This document shows positions 61,103 to 64,000 of a DNA stretch of 64,000 nucleotides, one piece after another (position 1 is the first letter of the stretch; the number at the start of each line of letters is the position of its first letter). The translations under genes were made by a program, and so were the position numbers. Source of the stretch: Inia geoffrensis (lineage: Eukaryota > Chordata > Mammalia > Artiodactyla > Iniidae); assembly GCA_036417435.1 (NCBI GenBank), contig CM070903.1, forward strand, positions 88,247,001-88,311,000. Direction: 5' to 3'. The notes below the pieces were generated by a model that saw only the letters and a list, made by a program, of their open reading frames with translations, was not told the DNA's origin and made no database searches.

Positions 61103-63247
61103 GTCAGGGGGACCCTCAAGATGGCAGAGGAGTAAGACTTGGAGATCACTGATCACCTTCCTCCACACAAATACATCAAAAATACATCTACATATGGAAC
61201 AACTCCTAAAGAACACTTACTGAACGCTGGCAGAAGACCTCAGACTTCCCAAAAGGCGAGAAACTCCCCACATACCTGGGTAGGGCAAAAGAAAAAAGAA
61301 AACACGGAGACAAACGAATAGGGATGGGACCTGCACCTCTGGGAGGGAGCTGTGAAGGAGGAAATGTTTCCACACATTAGGAAGCCCCTTCACTGGCAGA
61401 GACAGGGGTGGGCAGGGGGGAAGCTTTGGAGCCATGGAGGAGAGCACAGCAACAGGGGTGCAGAGGGCAAAGCGGAGAGATTCCCGCACAGAGGATCGGT
61501 GCTGACCAGCACTGAGCAGCTTGAGAGGCTTGTCTGCTCACCTGCCAGGGTGGGCGGGGGCTGGGAGCTGAGGCCCGGGCTTTGGAGGTCAGATCCCAGG
61601 GAGAGGACTGCGGTTGGCTGCGTGAACACAGCCTGAAGGGGGCTAGTGCACCACAGCTAGCCGGGAGGGAGTCTGCAGAAAAAGTCTGGAGCTGCCCAAG
61701 AAGAAAGAGACCATTGTTTCGGGGTGTGCGAGGAGAGGGGATTCAGAGCACCACCTAAACGATCTCCAGAGATGAGCGTGAGCCGCGGCTATCAGCGTGG
61801 ACACCAGAGACGGGCATGAAATGCTAAGGCTGCTGCTACAGCCACCAAGAAGCCTATGTGCGAGCACAGGTCACTATCCACACCGCCCCTCCCGGGAGCC
61901 TGTGCAGCCCACCACTGCCAGGGTCCTGTGATCCAGGGACAACTTCCCCAGGAGAACACATGGCGCACCTCAGGCTGTTGCAACATCACACCAGCCTCTG
62001 GCAACGCAGGCTTGCACCACATTCTGTACCCCTCCATACCCCCAGCCTGAATGAGCCAGAGCCCCCTAATCAGCTGCTACTTAACCCCATCCTGTGTGAA
62101 TGAAGAACAGACACCCTGAGGAGACCTACATGCATAGGCGGGGCCAGATCCAAAGCTGAACCCCGGAGCTGTGGAAACAAAGAAGAGGAAGGGAAATCTC
62201 TCCCAGCATCCTCAGGAGCAGTGGATTAAATCTCCACAATCAACTTGATGTACCCTGCATCTGTGGAATACCTGAATAGACAACGAATCATCCCAAAATT
62301 GAGGCGGTAGACTTTGGGAGCAACTGTAAACTTGGGGTTTGCTTCCTGCATCTAATTTGTTCCTGGTTTTATGTTTATCTTAGTTTAATATTTAGAGCTT
62401 ATTATCATTGGTAAATTTATTGGTTTCGTTGCTCTCTTACCTTTTTTAAAATATATATTTTTTTCCTTTTTCTCTTTTTGTGAGGGTGTATGTATATGCT
62501 TCTTTGTGTGATTTTTGTCTGTATAGCTTTGCTTTTACCATTTGTCCTAGGGTTCTGTCGGTCTGTTATTTTTTTGATTTTTTTTTTTTAGTATACTTTT
62601 TAGCACTTGCTTTCATTGGTGGATTTTTTATTGGTTTGGTTGCTCTCTTCTTTCTTTCTTTTTTAAATTTTTTTATATTTAACAATTTTTTTATTTTAAT
62701 AACATTATTTTATTTTTTCTTTCTTTTTCTTCTCCCTTTTCTTCTGAGCCATGTGGCTGACAGGGTCTTGGTGCTCCAGCCAGGTGTCAGGCCTGAGTCT
62801 ATGAGGTGGGAGAGCTGAGTTCAGGACATTGGTCCACAAGAGACCTCCCCACTCCACGTAATATCAAATGGCAAAAGCTCTCCCAGAGATCTCCATCTCA
62901 GCGATAAGACTCAGCTCCAGTCAATGACCAGCAACCTACAGTGCTGGACACCCCATGCCAAACAACTAGCAAGGCAGGAACAAAACCCCACCCATTAGCA
63001 GAGAGGCTGCCTAAAATCATAATAAGTTCACAGATACCCCAAAACACACCACCAGATGTGGTCCTGCCAACCAGAAAGACAAGATCCAACCTCATCCACC
63101 AGAACACAGGCACGAGTCCCCTCCACCAGGAAGCCTACACAACCCACTGAGACAACCTTACCCACTGGGGGCAGACAGCAAAGACAATGGGAACTACACA
63201 CCTGCAGCCTGCGAAAAGGAGACCCCAAACGCAGTAAGTTAAGCAAA

Positions 63248-64000
63248 ATAAGAAGACAGACAAATACACAGCAGATGAAGGAGCAAGGTAAAAACCAACC
63301 AGACCAAACAAATGAAGAGGAAATAGGCAGTCTACCAGAAAAAGAATTCAGAGTAATGATAGTAAAGATGATTGAAAATCTTGGAAATAGAATGGAGAAA
63401 ACACAATAACTGTTTAACAAGGACCTAGAAGAACTAAATAGCAAACAAACGATGAACAACACAATAAGTGAAATTAAAAATTCTCTAGAAGGAATTAATA
63501 ACAGAATAAGTGAGGCAGAGAATGGATAAGTGACCTGGAAGACAAAATACTGGAAATAACTACCACAAAGCAGAATAAAGAAAATATAATGAAAAGAATT
63601 GAGGACAATAGGGAGGATGGGAGGGAGGGCGACGCAAGAGGGAAGAGATATGGGGACATATGTATATGCATAACTGATTCACTTTGTTATAAAGCAGAAA
63701 GTAACACACCATTGTAAAGCAATTATACTCCAATAAAGATGTTAAAAAAAAAAAATTGAGGACAGTCTCAGAGACTGCTGGGACAACACTAAACACACCA
63801 ACATTCGAATTATAGGTGTCCCAGAAGAATAAGAGAAAAAGAAAGGGACTGAAAAAACATTTGGAGAGATTATAGTTGAAAACTTCCCTAAAGTGAGAAA
63901 GGAAATGGTCAGTCAAGTCCAGGAAGCGCCAAGAGTCCCATGCAGAATAACCCCAAGAAGAAACACACAAAGACACATATTAATCAAACTGTCAAAAATT
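63248..64000 (+). pseudogene. L1 ORF1, start codon lost and disrupted
   Basis: The expected start codon reads ATA at 63248-63250 (followed by AGA AGA CAG). The next in-frame ATG is 63275 (MKEQGKNQPDQTNEEEIGSL). A stop occurs at about 63407 (caa TAA ctg), further stops follow, and a 146-bp L1 fragment interrupts it at 63608. After that fragment the RRM region resumes ('NIRIIGVPEE'), with another in-frame stop right after it. It cannot make ORF1p. Confidence 0.88.
63608..63753 (+). mobile_element. nested, 5'-truncated L1 3' end
   Basis: 146 bp of L1 3' UTR ('tgattcactttgttataaag', 'gcaattatactccaataaag') plus an A-tail, inside the ORF1 of the host L1. A perfect 11-bp duplication, aattgaggaca, flanks it (63597-63607 and 63754-63764). 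Its 3' end matches the subfamily of the copy at 37606. Confidence 0.95.

Larger units (their letters stand above)
58394..64000 (+). other. PEX5L: PEX5L intron, 5' part, cut by window edge
   Basis: Begins with the donor gtaattc and runs to the end of the window without a recognisable next exon. It holds a MIR (59.5 kb), an MLT1 LTR (60.2 kb), a long CHR-2 SINE (60.75 kb) and a sense-oriented L1 from 61106 onward. Sequence from 58394 to about 59480 is unique, with nothing further recognised. Confidence 0.85.
61106..64000 (+). mobile_element. LINE-1, 5' part, runs off right edge
   Basis: Sense L1 starting 'gggggaccctcaagatggca' (a YY1-type AAGATGG element), directly after the SINE's (AAAT)n tail. 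The 5' UTR is about 2.1 kb (to about 63247), including a T-rich section at 62400-62750. It is unrelated over most of its length to the roughly 0.9-kb 5' UTR of the L1 at 11741, so two L1 lineages are present. ORF1 follows, interrupted by a nested L1 fragment. ORF2 and the 3' end lie beyond the window. Confidence 0.93.

Noticed and set aside
62480..62818. 112-codon highly hydrophobic frame that could pass for a membrane protein
   Set aside because: It lies in the T-rich part of an L1 5' UTR; the Phe/Leu richness simply reflects poly-T.

Overview
This is vertebrate nuclear DNA from a cetacean, most likely a toothed whale. The evidence is the repeat content. There are six short CHR-2-type tRNA-derived SINEs of the whale-specific deleted form, one long undeleted CHR-2 relative and one CHR-1-like SINE. 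Young cetartiodactyl-type LINE-1 copies lie among old mammalian repeats (MIR, L2, MER1, MER3, MER5A, MLT1, L1M). No prokaryotic, viral or plasmid gene is present. Nearly all long reading frames are repeat-derived.

The only host coding sequence I can support is two exons of PEX5L (TRIP8b/PEX5R), both on the + strand: a 105-nt exon at 48459-48563 and a 112-nt exon at 58282-58393. Together they encode 72 residues of the alternatively spliced N-terminal region of this HCN-channel auxiliary subunit. They are separated by a 9,718-bp intron. Each carries an acidic dileucine motif (EEKPLL, ESRPLL) of the kind that binds the AP-2 endocytic adaptor. The start-codon exons and the downstream TPR exons are not in the window, so the rest is inferred to be intron, with the far left possibly upstream sequence.

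Layout. 1-11 kb: unique sequence with hAT, MIR, L2 and L1M fragments, a CHR-1 SINE, and a 1.6-kb purine-rich GGN minisatellite (4870-6482) with higher-order duplications. 11.2-17.8 kb: an old antisense L1M fragment split by a full-length 5.9-kb young L1 on the - strand with a perfect 14-bp target duplication; its ORF1 and ORF2 are both broken. 17.8-34 kb: dense MIR, L2, MER5A and CHR-2 copies, and an 879-bp insertion at 25147-26025 that reads as an L1 3' transduction. 34-48 kb: AT-rich intron with an MLT1 LTR, a 5'-truncated L1 and two CHR-2 SINEs. 48.4-60 kb: the PEX5L exons in repeat-poor, AT-rich intron. 60-64 kb: an MLT1 LTR, the long CHR-2 SINE and the 5' part of a second full-length-type L1 that runs off the right edge and carries a nested L1 fragment inside its ORF1.

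The most interesting signals are the candidate L1 3' transduction, whose cargo resembles an intron tail plus terminal exon, the phase logic that separates a cassette from a constitutive PEX5L exon, the strand-asymmetric minisatellite, and the stack of insertions dated by clean target-site duplications.
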